A DNA stretch of 20,506 nucleotides from a virus. The number at the start of each line of letters is the position of its first letter. The stretch's first letter is position 1. The stretch covers positions 1 to 20,506 of the IMG/VR virus record IMGVR_UViG_3300032284_002275. The stretch is one strand, 5' to 3'. The notes beneath the pieces are model-generated. The model was not told the DNA's origin and did no database searches. It worked only from the letters and a program-made list of their open reading frames with translations. Below are positions 1-6,537 of this stretch, piece after piece. The position numbers and the translations under genes were made by a program.

Positions 1-6
1 AATTTT

Positions 7-363
7 TTGATATACGCAATGAAGTGTTACAATTCACCACATTGTATTATGTCTGAGTTTGAAGGTGATATTAAGAGAATAAAGTATCTTAAGAGATTGT
101 TTCGTAGATTTAAAAATGGTGGATCTTTAAAAGAAAGATTAATATTGAATCACATTATTTTATTGAATAATGTATTTGGTCCTGAACCGACGGCCAGAAT
201 ATTATTCTATAAGATAGAAGAAGATGATTATGATGTGTTAAAAACATTCCTATGTTATTTGCACTTAATGCCAGAGATTGTTTTTGGTATTAATGGTAGA
301 AACATATCATCATACGATATACCAATGCATAATCAGGTAGCAGAGATTTTATTAAAAATATGA
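7..363 (+). CDS. Conserved T4-like phage protein of unknown function, 5' end uncertain
   Basis: The frame is open to the window edge, so the gene may begin upstream. Candidate starts inside the window are TTG at 7 and ATG at 19 (MKCYNSPHC...), and neither has a clear Shine-Dalgarno. The protein is about 115 residues, with a basic stretch (KRIKYLKRLFRRFK) followed by predicted helices (LKERLILNHIILLNNVFG). From memory it resembles a small conserved protein found next to structural genes in T4-like cyanophages; its function is unknown. It has no signal peptide, membrane segment or catalytic motif that I can see. Its stop overlaps the ATG at 360, so it is translationally linked to the next gene. 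Confidence 0.75.
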   Translation: MIYAMKCYNSPHCIMSEFEGDIKRIKYLKRLFRRFKNGGSLKERLILNHIILLNNVFGPEPTARILFYKIEEDDYDVLKTFLCYLHLMPEIVFGINGRNISSYDIPMHNQVAEILLKI

Positions 364-716
364 AATCATTTAAAGAATTTTTAAACGAAAAGGGTAGATG
401 TTGGCCAGGACATAAACCTGTTCCAGGTAAAAAACCATATTCTCCCGGTAGTTGTAAAAAAGAAGAAGTTGAAGAAGATTTTATTGATGAAGATTTGAGA
501 CAATGGTTTAAACAAAAATGGGTCCGTATGGACACCAAAGGTAATATCAAAGGTCAATGTGCTAGAGAACCCGGCGAAGGCAAACCAAAGTGCTTACCAC
601 AATCAAAAGCACAATCTTTGGGTAAAGAAGGTAGAGCAAAAGCTGCAAGAAGAAAACGCCGTGAGGATCCAAATCCAGATCGCCGTGGTAAAGCAATTAA
701 TGTAAGGACGAAATAG
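360..716 (+). CDS. Basic phage protein with capsid-targeting-like leader
   Basis: The 118-residue protein opens with MKSFKEFLNE. This matches the pattern of the T4 capsid-targeting leader on internal head proteins (MKTYQEFIAE type), which the gp21 protease removes after (L/I)xE; here the site would be LNE|K. The body has a CWPGHKPVPGKK segment, several Cys (GRCWPG, GSCK, GQCAR, PKCLP) and a very Lys/Arg-rich C-terminus (RAKAARRKRRED), suggesting nucleic-acid contact. Its ATG overlaps the preceding stop and its TAG is immediately followed by the next ATG. Packaging inside the head is an inference from the leader. The molecular role of the body is not known to me. Confidence 0.8.
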   Translation: MKSFKEFLNEKGRCWPGHKPVPGKKPYSPGSCKKEEVEEDFIDEDLRQWFKQKWVRMDTKGNIKGQCAREPGEGKPKCLPQSKAQSLGKEGRAKAARRKRREDPNPDRRGKAINVRTK

Positions 717-1598
717 ATGAAAAGGTTTAATGATTTTTTAAATAACATAGAAAATTTAGAAGAAAAAAATAAACCTACACAACCCGAAAAATGGGCACGT
801 GCTAAGGCTGCTGCTAAATCTAAATTTGCTGTTTATCCTTCTGCTTATGCAAATGCTTGGGCTTCAAAGAAATATAAATCAATGGGTGGTGGTTGGAGAA
901 CAGCTAAAGAAGAAGTTGAAGTTATTTGGGAAGCAAAAGATGATAGCGATGATGATGGTACTGAAGTAAAAGTATATGATTACGATACCAATTATTTTCA
1001 CATTTGTCCAGCTGCAACTAAACTATACAAAGATATAGAAGATAAAACAGAACCAGGTGATGAAGATTTAGTTGAAGGCATGGCTAAATTACAAGATTGT
1101 ATTTTCTTTATTGAAAAACACCTTAAAGAGAAAAAAGGTTCACCCAAAGAAGATGATATGGGTTATTTGTTGGTTGCACAAAACATCAAAGACCAACTAG
1201 ATCGTATGCTCTCTATGACAACTCCACAAATGCGTTTAGAACATTGGTATTTACAAAGTCACATTGAAAATATCAAAAAATTGCTCGATTGGGAAAATCG
1301 TAAAGAAGAATTGGATGAACAGTATGAATGGTTGGAAGAATCAGCTGCATGGAAAAGAAAAGAAGGTAAAAGTCCTACTGGCGGTTTAAATCGTAAAGGT
1401 ATTGCTTCTTATCGTAGAGAAAATCCAGGTTCTAAATTAAGTATGGCTGTGACAGGTAAAGTTAAACCTGGATCTAAAGCAGCTAAACGTAGAAAATCAT
1501 TTTGTGCTAGAATGTCTGGTATGAAAGGTGCAATGAAAAAACCAAATGGTGAACCAACAAGAAAAGCATTAGCACTTAGAAAATGGAAGTGTAGATGA
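717..1598 (+). CDS. Composite basic phage protein with two conserved end domains
   Basis: This 293-residue protein starts at an ATG directly after the previous stop, with AAGGA upstream. The N-terminus (MKRFNDFLNN) is a looser copy of the leader in the neighbouring genes, with LEE|K at residues 14-17 as a possible cleavage site. Residues about 20-62 are a Lys/Ala/Trp-rich block (EKWARAKAAAKSKF, MGGGWR). Residues about 75-210 are an acidic, helical insert. The last 80 residues (SPTGGLNRKGIASYRRENPG, RRKSFCARM) are a basic block that I recall from many phage proteins of unknown function. The strong charge segregation suggests DNA or capsid contact. Function unknown. Confidence 0.8.
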   Translation: MKRFNDFLNNIENLEEKNKPTQPEKWARAKAAAKSKFAVYPSAYANAWASKKYKSMGGGWRTAKEEVEVIWEAKDDSDDDGTEVKVYDYDTNYFHICPAATKLYKDIEDKTEPGDEDLVEGMAKLQDCIFFIEKHLKEKKGSPKEDDMGYLLVAQNIKDQLDRMLSMTTPQMRLEHWYLQSHIENIKKLLDWENRKEELDEQYEWLEESAAWKRKEGKSPTGGLNRKGIASYRRENPGSKLSMAVTGKVKPGSKAAKRRKSFCARMSGMKGAMKKPNGEPTRKALALRKWKCR

Positions 1599-1891
1599 AA
1601 ATTATATTAGCACTGGCAGTTGCGGTTTTAATAAATCTTTCTTGTCGTGCAGAATCATTTATAACCAAAAAACCGGTGATATGTACTAATATTGAAACTA
1701 TAATTGAAAGATTGACCAATAAATTTGAAGAACTGCCTTTTTGGAGCGGAGTAGGACTAGAAAATAAATTTGTTCTTATGGTTAACAACAAAACCGGAAC
1801 TTGGACTATGTTAGAATTCAATAACGATACCGCTTGTATAATTGGCGAAGGTAAAGAAGCTGATCAAATATTTTCAAAACCTAGTTTATAA
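1595..1891 (+). CDS. Small exported protein, unknown function
   Basis: This 98-residue protein begins with a typical signal peptide (MKIILALAVAVLINLS) and a likely signal peptidase I site after CRA at residue 19. The residue three before Cys17 is Asn, so it is a poor lipobox and I favour a soluble periplasmic product. The mature part is about 79 residues with two Cys that could form a disulfide. The ATG overlaps the previous TGA (ATGA) and GGAAG lies 5 nt upstream. I do not recognise the family. Its place just before the lysis-like cassette makes an envelope role possible. Confidence 0.72.
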   Translation: MKIILALAVAVLINLSCRAESFITKKPVICTNIETIIERLTNKFEELPFWSGVGLENKFVLMVNNKTGTWTMLEFNNDTACIIGEGKEADQIFSKPSL

Positions 1892-1907
1892 ACAACTACC
1901 AATACAA

Positions 1908-2108
1908 ATGAAAACATTTAAAGAATATATTAACGAAATGGGAGCAGGCGGTGCTGGCGGAGGAGGTTCTGTTGGACCAACCAATGTAACTGGTGTACAA
2001 TCAGCAACAGATCCAAAAAGTGCTACTGCTGTTGATATGGATAAAAGACGTAGAAAACATAATCCAATACTAATGAAAATGGCACAAAGGAAACCACCTA
2101 AAAAATGA
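1908..2108 (+). CDS. Small glycine-rich protein with capsid-targeting-like leader
   Basis: I chose ATG 1908 over an upstream in-frame ATG at 1842 because the protein then starts with MKTFKEYINE, the same leader as the gene at 360, and avoids overlapping the upstream gene. INE|M fits the gp21-type (I/L)xE cleavage rule. The 66-residue product continues with a Gly/Ala-rich run (GAGGAGGGG), a TNVTGVQ segment and a basic tail (KRRRKHNP, AQRKPPKK). Small Gly-rich, basic-tailed proteins like this recur in T4-like phages. Internal head protein is the best guess, but the function is not established. Confidence 0.75.
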   Translation: MKTFKEYINEMGAGGAGGGGSVGPTNVTGVQSATDPKSATAVDMDKRRRKHNPILMKMAQRKPPKK

Positions 2109-2383
2109 ATAGTTTAAATGAGGTATTGTCTTTAGTTAAAGAACAATTTGGTCCTAAAAATACAGAATATGAATTATGTGCAAATATGATGTTAATAAAA
2201 GTTCGTGGTGTAGATAATAACAGTTTAGCTAAATGGATTACAAAAAAATTTGATTATTGTAAAGTTTACGTTAAAAAAGAAAAAGATCATAAAATACAAA
2301 ACCTAGGTTGGATAAAAATTGAACATAGTGATAAAGTTCAATCTGAATTGGTGTTAACAAATGTTGGATATATTTTCAATTAA
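2105..2383 (+). CDS. Hypothetical protein
   Basis: This 92-residue protein starts at an ATG overlapping the preceding TGA (ATGA), so translation is probably coupled. It looks like a small alpha/beta fold with no membrane segment, no signal peptide and two isolated Cys. I do not recognise a family. Its 3' end overlaps the start of the spanin-like gene by 23 nt in another frame. Confidence 0.65.
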   Translation: MNSLNEVLSLVKEQFGPKNTEYELCANMMLIKVRGVDNNSLAKWITKKFDYCKVYVKKEKDHKIQNLGWIKIEHSDKVQSELVLTNVGYIFN

Positions 2384-2933
2384 TTATTTTTTAGGACTAT
2401 TACCAACATGGTTACCATGGGCAATAGTAGGAGTAGGAGCATTTCTGTTTGTAATAGAGATGATACTCAACAAATTAATTCCTTTCTTTTACAGATTGCC
2501 AATTAGATTATTGGCAATTATTATTTTTGCTGGTGGTTTTTATATTGATGGTAGACAAGATGTTTTAGTTAATGCAAAAGCAGAAGTTGAAAAAACTGTT
2601 GTTGAACAAAAAATTGTCACAAATGAAGTCGTTAAATATATACACGACAAAGTTTATCAAGATAGGGTAATACATGATCAAGTTATTAAAGAAATTAATA
2701 CCAAAGATGACCATATGTGTGTTGTGCCTGATTCTTTTGTCAGGGTGCATGACAGCGCCGCTAAAGGTACCGTTTCCGGACTTTCCGAAGGAGTGGCTGG
2801 ATCCGATTCCGGAATTGCACTCTCTGAAGTCGAAAGAACAATTGCCGACAACTACGAACTCTACCACGAACTCTCAGACAAAATGAAAGGTGTTCAAATG
2901 TGGTTGAAAGAACAAAAAAGGATTAACCCATGA
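2361..2933 (+). CDS. Inner-membrane spanin-like protein (Rz-like)
   Basis: This 190-residue protein has two hydrophobic segments near the N-terminus (about residues 10-33 and 46-63). A long charged helical stretch follows (residues 66-115, many Val/Ile/Glu/Lys, likely coiled coil), and a second helix lies near the C-terminus. An embedded lipoprotein gene in another frame (2674-2886) is the classic Rz/Rz1 arrangement, and a GH19 endolysin lies 560 nt downstream. Together these suggest the i-spanin that bridges the envelope to disrupt the outer membrane at lysis. Most i-spanins have one membrane segment, so the second hydrophobic stretch is odd. Assignment rests on architecture, not on a recognised sequence match. 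Confidence 0.7.
   Translation: MLDIFSINYFLGLLPTWLPWAIVGVGAFLFVIEMILNKLIPFFYRLPIRLLAIIIFAGGFYIDGRQDVLVNAKAEVEKTVVEQKIVTNEVVKYIHDKVYQDRVIHDQVIKEINTKDDHMCVVPDSFVRVHDSAAKGTVSGLSEGVAGSDSGIALSEVERTIADNYELYHELSDKMKGVQMWLKEQKRINP
2674..2886 (+). CDS. Outer-membrane lipoprotein spanin (Rz1-like), nested in the i-spanin gene
   Basis: A 70-residue reading frame lies wholly inside the 2361-2933 gene, shifted by +1. It has a basic N-terminus (MIKLLKKLIPK), a hydrophobic core and a good lipobox, LLSGC, with the acylated Cys at residue 25. The mature part begins with a Pro-rich stretch (APLKVPFPDFPKEW), a hallmark of Rz1-type o-spanins, and ends in a polar Thr/Asn/Ser tail. AGGG lies about 8 nt before ATG 2674; ATG 2707 is an alternative start. 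The product would be sorted to the outer membrane, where it would meet the i-spanin across the periplasm. Confidence 0.72.
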   Translation: MIKLLKKLIPKMTICVLCLILLSGCMTAPLKVPFPDFPKEWLDPIPELHSLKSKEQLPTTTNSTTNSQTK

Positions 2934-3289
2934 AAAAACTAATGTTATGTTTAATTTCATTGTTATCTGGATGTTCTATTTTATTTGTTGCACATTATGA
3001 CAATAATGAATATGGTTTAGTCAATAAAATTCGCACCGATGCGGAATTGAAAAACTGTACTAAAGAAGGTGTACAGGTGTTATATCAAGACACTTTGGAA
3101 CTAAAGAATTATAGTCAATATTTACCGTATAATGATGTAACAGTAAAGATGAGTAATGATTTATTCACACTTGTTGATGAACTACATCAAAAAGATACAA
3201 TCAATCTAACTTATTGTGGTCTAAAACTAAATACCATATCTAAGTCTGCGGAACAAATACAAAAAGTTATTGGAGGTGAACCAAGATGA
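2930..3289 (+). CDS. Predicted lipoprotein, unknown function
   Basis: This 119-residue protein begins MKKLMLCLISLLSGC, a short type II signal peptide with lipobox LSGC and lipid-modified Cys15. The mature protein is mixed polar with two further Cys (NCTKEG and LTYCG), which could be disulfide bonded in the periplasm. Its ATG overlaps the stop of the spanin-like gene (ATGA), and AAGGA sits about 7 nt upstream. It is a second lipoprotein in the lysis neighbourhood and could be an accessory lysis or superinfection factor. No family was recognised. Confidence 0.72.
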   Translation: MKKLMLCLISLLSGCSILFVAHYDNNEYGLVNKIRTDAELKNCTKEGVQVLYQDTLELKNYSQYLPYNDVTVKMSNDLFTLVDELHQKDTINLTYCGLKLNTISKSAEQIQKVIGGEPR

Positions 3290-3495
3290 GCGCAATACAA
3301 GATTTAGCAATTCAGGCACAAGGTTATCAAGAATTATATAATCAAGGAAAATTGACAGCTGAAGAATATAAAGAATTGGTGAATGATATGAATATAGTTG
3401 GTCAAATCAACGCTGATTCGGAACAATTAGAACAAAACGATCAGTATCATGCTATTTTGATGGGAGCATTACAATTAGCTGAGGCATTAGCATAA
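3286..3495 (+). CDS. Small helical phage protein
   Basis: This 69-residue acidic protein has a strong ribosome binding site (GGAGGTGA) and a start overlapping the previous stop (ATGA). The segment LYNQGKLTAEEYKELVNDM looks like a short helix-turn-helix pair of the kind seen in oligomerising phage and bacterial short domains. There is no signal or membrane segment. It stops on the first base of the endolysin start codon. Function unknown. Confidence 0.7.
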   Translation: MSAIQDLAIQAQGYQELYNQGKLTAEEYKELVNDMNIVGQINADSEQLEQNDQYHAILMGALQLAEALA

Positions 3496-4118
3496 TGGAA
3501 CTTACAAAAGACCAATTAAGACAAATCATACCAAAGAATCCATATTTGGATCATTGGTATAAAGATTTGGCACTATTGTTACCAGATTATGAAATTAATA
3601 CACCAGCACGTATTGCTGGTTTCTTGGCACAATGTGTACACGAATCAGATGGTTTTACTGCACTTAAAGAAAATTTAAATTACAAACCAGCTTCATTGTT
3701 GAAAATCTTTCACAAGTATTTTCCAACCGAAGAATTAGCAAACGAATATTGTGCTAAACCAAACAAACAGGAAGCAATTGCTAATCGTGTCTATGCTAAT
3801 CGTATGGGTAATGGTGATGAAGCGTCTGGTGATGGTTATAGATACTGCGGTCGTGGTGCTATTCAAATAACTGGTAAAGATAACTATTTTTGGTTTGCTT
3901 CAAGTATTCAAATTACACCAGAAGAAGCATCAGAATATATGCAAACATTTGAAGGTGCATTACAATCTGCTTGTTGGTTTTGGGAAACAAATAATCTCAA
4001 TGCTGTAGCAGATGCCGGTGATATCGTTAAAATGACTAAAATTATTAATGGCGGTGATATTGGCCTAGAAGATAGAACAAACAAGTTCAATCATATTAAA
4101 CAAATTCTAGGAGCATAA
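3495..4118 (+). CDS. GH19 chitinase-like endolysin
   Basis: This 207-residue protein is probably the phage endolysin that cuts the glycan strands of peptidoglycan. It carries the GH19-type signature AQCVHESDGF with candidate catalytic Glu50, followed by ENLNY (Glu59). Further on are the family segments DGYRYCGRGAIQITGKDNY and the C-terminal IINGG. The size suits a single-domain phage lysozyme of this family. No signal peptide is present, so access to the wall would need a holin. The start overlaps the upstream stop (TAATG) with GAGG upstream. Spanin-like genes lie before it and membrane-protein genes after it, giving a coherent lysis cassette. Confidence 0.88.
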   Translation: MELTKDQLRQIIPKNPYLDHWYKDLALLLPDYEINTPARIAGFLAQCVHESDGFTALKENLNYKPASLLKIFHKYFPTEELANEYCAKPNKQEAIANRVYANRMGNGDEASGDGYRYCGRGAIQITGKDNYFWFASSIQITPEEASEYMQTFEGALQSACWFWETNNLNAVADAGDIVKMTKIINGGDIGLEDRTNKFNHIKQILGA

Positions 4119-4119
4119 T

Positions 4120-4401
4120 ATGCACGATCATAAATTATTTGCTGTAGCAGCGGCACTATTGATACTTCCATTGACTTTGGCTTTTTTTGGTCATGATCAA
4201 TTTCGTTATCCCTGCCAAGACCCCAAAAATTGGGATTCCCCTGAATGTAAACCACCTATATGCGATGTTACAAGAACTTGTCCAGAACAAATTTTTAAAG
4301 GTCAAAGAGATCCGAGATTGGGTCCTCCGCCTCCTGCCGATCAACAAAATCAAACAATACTTCCATCATGTAAACCAAGTGGAGCAACCTGTGGAAAATA
4401 A
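4120..4401 (+). CDS. Small secreted cysteine-rich protein
   Basis: This 93-residue protein has AGGAG 8 nt before the ATG. A hydrophobic N-terminal signal (FAVAAALLILPLTLAFF) is followed by a short mature domain with about six Cys (YPCQDP, PECKPPICDVTRTCPE, PSCKPSGATCGK). The pattern of paired Cys suggests a disulfide-stabilised periplasmic domain. From memory, a similar FGxDxxRYPCQDP segment occurs in other T4-like phages, but no function is known to me. The 3' end overlaps the next gene by 11 nt. Confidence 0.72.
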   Translation: MHDHKLFAVAAALLILPLTLAFFGHDQFRYPCQDPKNWDSPECKPPICDVTRTCPEQIFKGQRDPRLGPPPPADQQNQTILPSCKPSGATCGK

Positions 4402-4888
4402 TCAAGACCCATTTATGTATACAGAAGACCAGCTTATGGCTCGTCTTAAATTTTTTATTGGTATTTGTTTAGCATTAACATTGACAGGTATAGTCTTTGT
4501 TGTGTTATACTCTATTATCTTTATTACTCAACCATTAAACGCTATTAGTCCTATTGACCAAAAGTTTTTTGAAATGATTATACCAATTGCAACATTCTTA
4601 ACCGGTACGTTATCTGGTATTATGTTAGCAGGTAACGACAAAGACTTAAGAGAGAAAGCACTTAAAGATGCCAACAGACAAACACCAGTATCACCAATGC
4701 CAACAATTCCATCCGGCTCATCAAGCGTGTATACAGCACCTACGATATCTCCAACAATATCAAGTACGATCACAAATCCTATTGTACCAAAACCAACAGT
4801 TGTTGTTGAAGAAGTTGTAGTACAACCACCGGTTGTTGGATACGGTGGTAAATTAGCACCTCCACCAGCACCACAACCAGAAATTTAA
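4391..4888 (+). CDS. Two-pass membrane protein, holin candidate
   Basis: I place the start at GTG 4391, because GGAG lies 6 nt before it and the longer frame back to 4187 would lie over the secreted Cys-rich gene. The 165-residue product has a short charged N-terminus, a membrane segment at about residues 20-42 (FFIGICLALTLTG...) and a second at about 58-80 (FFEMIIPIATFLTGTLSGIM). A Pro/Val/Thr-rich tail ends in PPPAPQPEI. Two membrane segments next to an endolysin gene fit a holin or antiholin, but this is inference. The long low-complexity tail is unusual for a holin. Confidence 0.7.
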   Translation: MENNQDPFMYTEDQLMARLKFFIGICLALTLTGIVFVVLYSIIFITQPLNAISPIDQKFFEMIIPIATFLTGTLSGIMLAGNDKDLREKALKDANRQTPVSPMPTIPSGSSSVYTAPTISPTISSTITNPIVPKPTVVVEEVVVQPPVVGYGGKLAPPPAPQPEI

Positions 4889-4897
4889 GGAAGAACC

Positions 4898-5080
4898 ATG
4901 AAAAAAATTATTCTAGCTATTTTTCTAGCATTTGTTTCCGTTTCGCTAGTTCATGCTGAAGCCGAAACTAAAAAAGTTTGTGAAAAAACTAAAGATGCTA
5001 AAGGCAAAGAAAAAGAAGTTTGCAAACAAGTTAAGATTCATAAAAAACTTGATGGTGAGAAATTACCAGAAAAGAAGTAA
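4898..5080 (+). CDS. Small lysine-rich periplasmic protein
   Basis: This 60-residue protein has AAGGAAG 5 nt before its ATG. It has a clear signal peptide with a signal peptidase I site at VHA|EAE (residue 20). The mature peptide is about 40 residues and very rich in Lys and Glu, with two Cys (KVCEKT and EVCKQV) that could form a small loop. I do not recognise a family. It sits between two membrane-protein genes in the lysis region, so an envelope role is plausible but unproven. Confidence 0.68.
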   Translation: MKKIILAIFLAFVSVSLVHAEAETKKVCEKTKDAKGKEKEVCKQVKIHKKLDGEKLPEKK

Positions 5081-5494
5081 ATGGGATACGACAACATAGA
5101 AGTTGATGTTGGTGTATTGAAAAGTAAGGTGGCAACACTTACTGATCTTTGCAATAAAATGGATACTGTGATTGATAAACTTATAGATCAACACGATAGA
5201 CATATTGCAAAAGTATATACCGATATGGAAAATAGAAGATTAGAAACGGATGGAGATATTCGTGAAATTCACGACCGTATTGATATTGTTTTGGATAAAA
5301 TGCAATCATCCGAATTGCGTATTATGGATGAAATAAAATCTCTAAGAGCCTGTATTACCGAACATAGATCGGAAGAAAAGAAACAATTGGATTCCATTTT
5401 AGAGTGGAAATGGATGATTATTGGTGGTGTTCTTGTGTTATCATGGTTGATTTCTCATGTAAATATTGATACAATAATAAAGACACTAAATTAA
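5081..5494 (+). CDS. Coiled-coil protein with C-terminal membrane anchor
   Basis: This 137-residue protein starts right after the previous stop. Residues 5-110 are long amphipathic helices with heptad-like spacing. The last 30 residues contain a single membrane segment after a Trp/Lys boundary (EWKWMIIGGVLVLSWLISH). The layout resembles XhlA-type and other tail-anchored lysis accessory proteins of phages, but I see no decisive motif. It may be a second holin-like or anti-holin factor, or an unrelated membrane organiser. Confidence 0.7.
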   Translation: MGYDNIEVDVGVLKSKVATLTDLCNKMDTVIDKLIDQHDRHIAKVYTDMENRRLETDGDIREIHDRIDIVLDKMQSSELRIMDEIKSLRACITEHRSEEKKQLDSILEWKWMIIGGVLVLSWLISHVNIDTIIKTLN

Positions 5495-5511
5495 ACATTA
5501 CTTTTTATATT

Positions 5512-6537
5512 ATGAGCGTTTTTATTGATCGAGCCTTTCTGCTTAGGGTCTCTCCTAAGCTTCACAAATTCACACAGAAAAAACAAGACCTGTTTAACTT
5601 CAGGTGTCCTCTCTGTGGCGATTCCCAAAAAAATAAAGTCAAAGCAAGAGGTTATGTTTACCGTAAACACAACAACTACTTCTTTATGTGCCATAATTGT
5701 GGTGCATCAACCAGTTTTTATAATTTCCTAGAAAAAGTGGATTCAACTCTTGTTAAAGAGTATGCACTTGAAAGATATAAAAATGAAGATTCCGGAAACA
5801 TCAACTATAAGAAGCCTGATTTTACAGAATTTAAAAAGACGCCGGTTCCTAATTTCAAAAAAAGATTGGATATTCCTAGTATTGACTCCTTACCAGAAGA
5901 ACATTTTGCAAAAACTTATGTTTTATCAAGGAAACTTCCAGCAGAATCATTTAAGGAATTATACTATGCAGAAGATTTCAAAGCCTTCGTAGACGGTCTT
6001 GGTTTTAATCAACTTGGTCAAGAACGTTTGATTGAAGGTGACAAAAGATTGGTAATACCATTCTATGATAGAGACAAAAATCTAATTGCATTTCAAGGTC
6101 GTGCTCTTGGTGGGTCCAAACTTAGATACATCACCATGAAACTTGATGTTGATAATCACAAAGTGTTTGGACTTGACAGGATTGACATGGAACAACCAAT
6201 CTATGTGACGGAAGGTCCTATTGACTCCCTATTCATTAAGAACGCTGTGGCTACTGCCGATTCTAATTTGGAAAGTATAGTAAATTATTTGGATAAATCT
6301 AAAGTGATCTTGTTATTTGATAATGAACCAAGAAACAAAGAAATTTGTAAAAAACTTGAAAAAGCAATAGACAACCACTTTAATGTGGTGATCTGGCCAG
6401 AATATATAGAAGAAAAAGATATAAACGATATGGTACTTGCCGGGTTTTCACCTGAAGAAATACAAGATATGATAGATAAAAATACCTTTGTAAATTTGAG
6501 AGCGAAAATGGAGTTTATTAAGTGGAAGAAAATATAA
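5512..6537 (+). CDS. 61: T4 gp61-type DNA primase
   Basis: This 341-residue protein synthesises RNA primers on the lagging strand, working with the gp41-type helicase. The N-terminus has the zinc-binding pair CPLC (Cys32, Cys35) and CHNC (Cys60, Cys63) around KARGYVYRKHNNYFF. The TOPRIM core is visible as VTEGPIDSLF (Glu234) and LLFDNEPRNKE (Asp270). A C-terminal KDINDM segment also matches T4 gp61, whose length of about 342 residues is nearly identical. No strong Shine-Dalgarno is seen before ATG 5512. The gene opens the replication and nucleotide block and overlaps the next gene by 16 nt. Confidence 0.93.
   Translation: MSVFIDRAFLLRVSPKLHKFTQKKQDLFNFRCPLCGDSQKNKVKARGYVYRKHNNYFFMCHNCGASTSFYNFLEKVDSTLVKEYALERYKNEDSGNINYKKPDFTEFKKTPVPNFKKRLDIPSIDSLPEEHFAKTYVLSRKLPAESFKELYYAEDFKAFVDGLGFNQLGQERLIEGDKRLVIPFYDRDKNLIAFQGRALGGSKLRYITMKLDVDNHKVFGLDRIDMEQPIYVTEGPIDSLFIKNAVATADSNLESIVNYLDKSKVILLFDNEPRNKEICKKLEKAIDNHFNVVIWPEYIEEKDINDMVLAGFSPEEIQDMIDKNTFVNLRAKMEFIKWKKI

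Noticed and set aside
1842-1907. Upstream start for the MKTFKEYINE gene
   Set aside because: It overlaps the exported-protein gene and would bury the leader motif shared with neighbours.
4187-4390. N-terminal extension of the membrane-protein gene back to ATG 4187
   Set aside because: It would overlap the secreted Cys-rich gene over most of its length, and GTG 4391 has a well-spaced GGAG.
4481-4511. TTGACA followed by TATACT inside the membrane-protein gene
   Set aside because: The spacer is 19 nt and the site lies in the middle of a coding membrane segment, so chance is more likely than a promoter.
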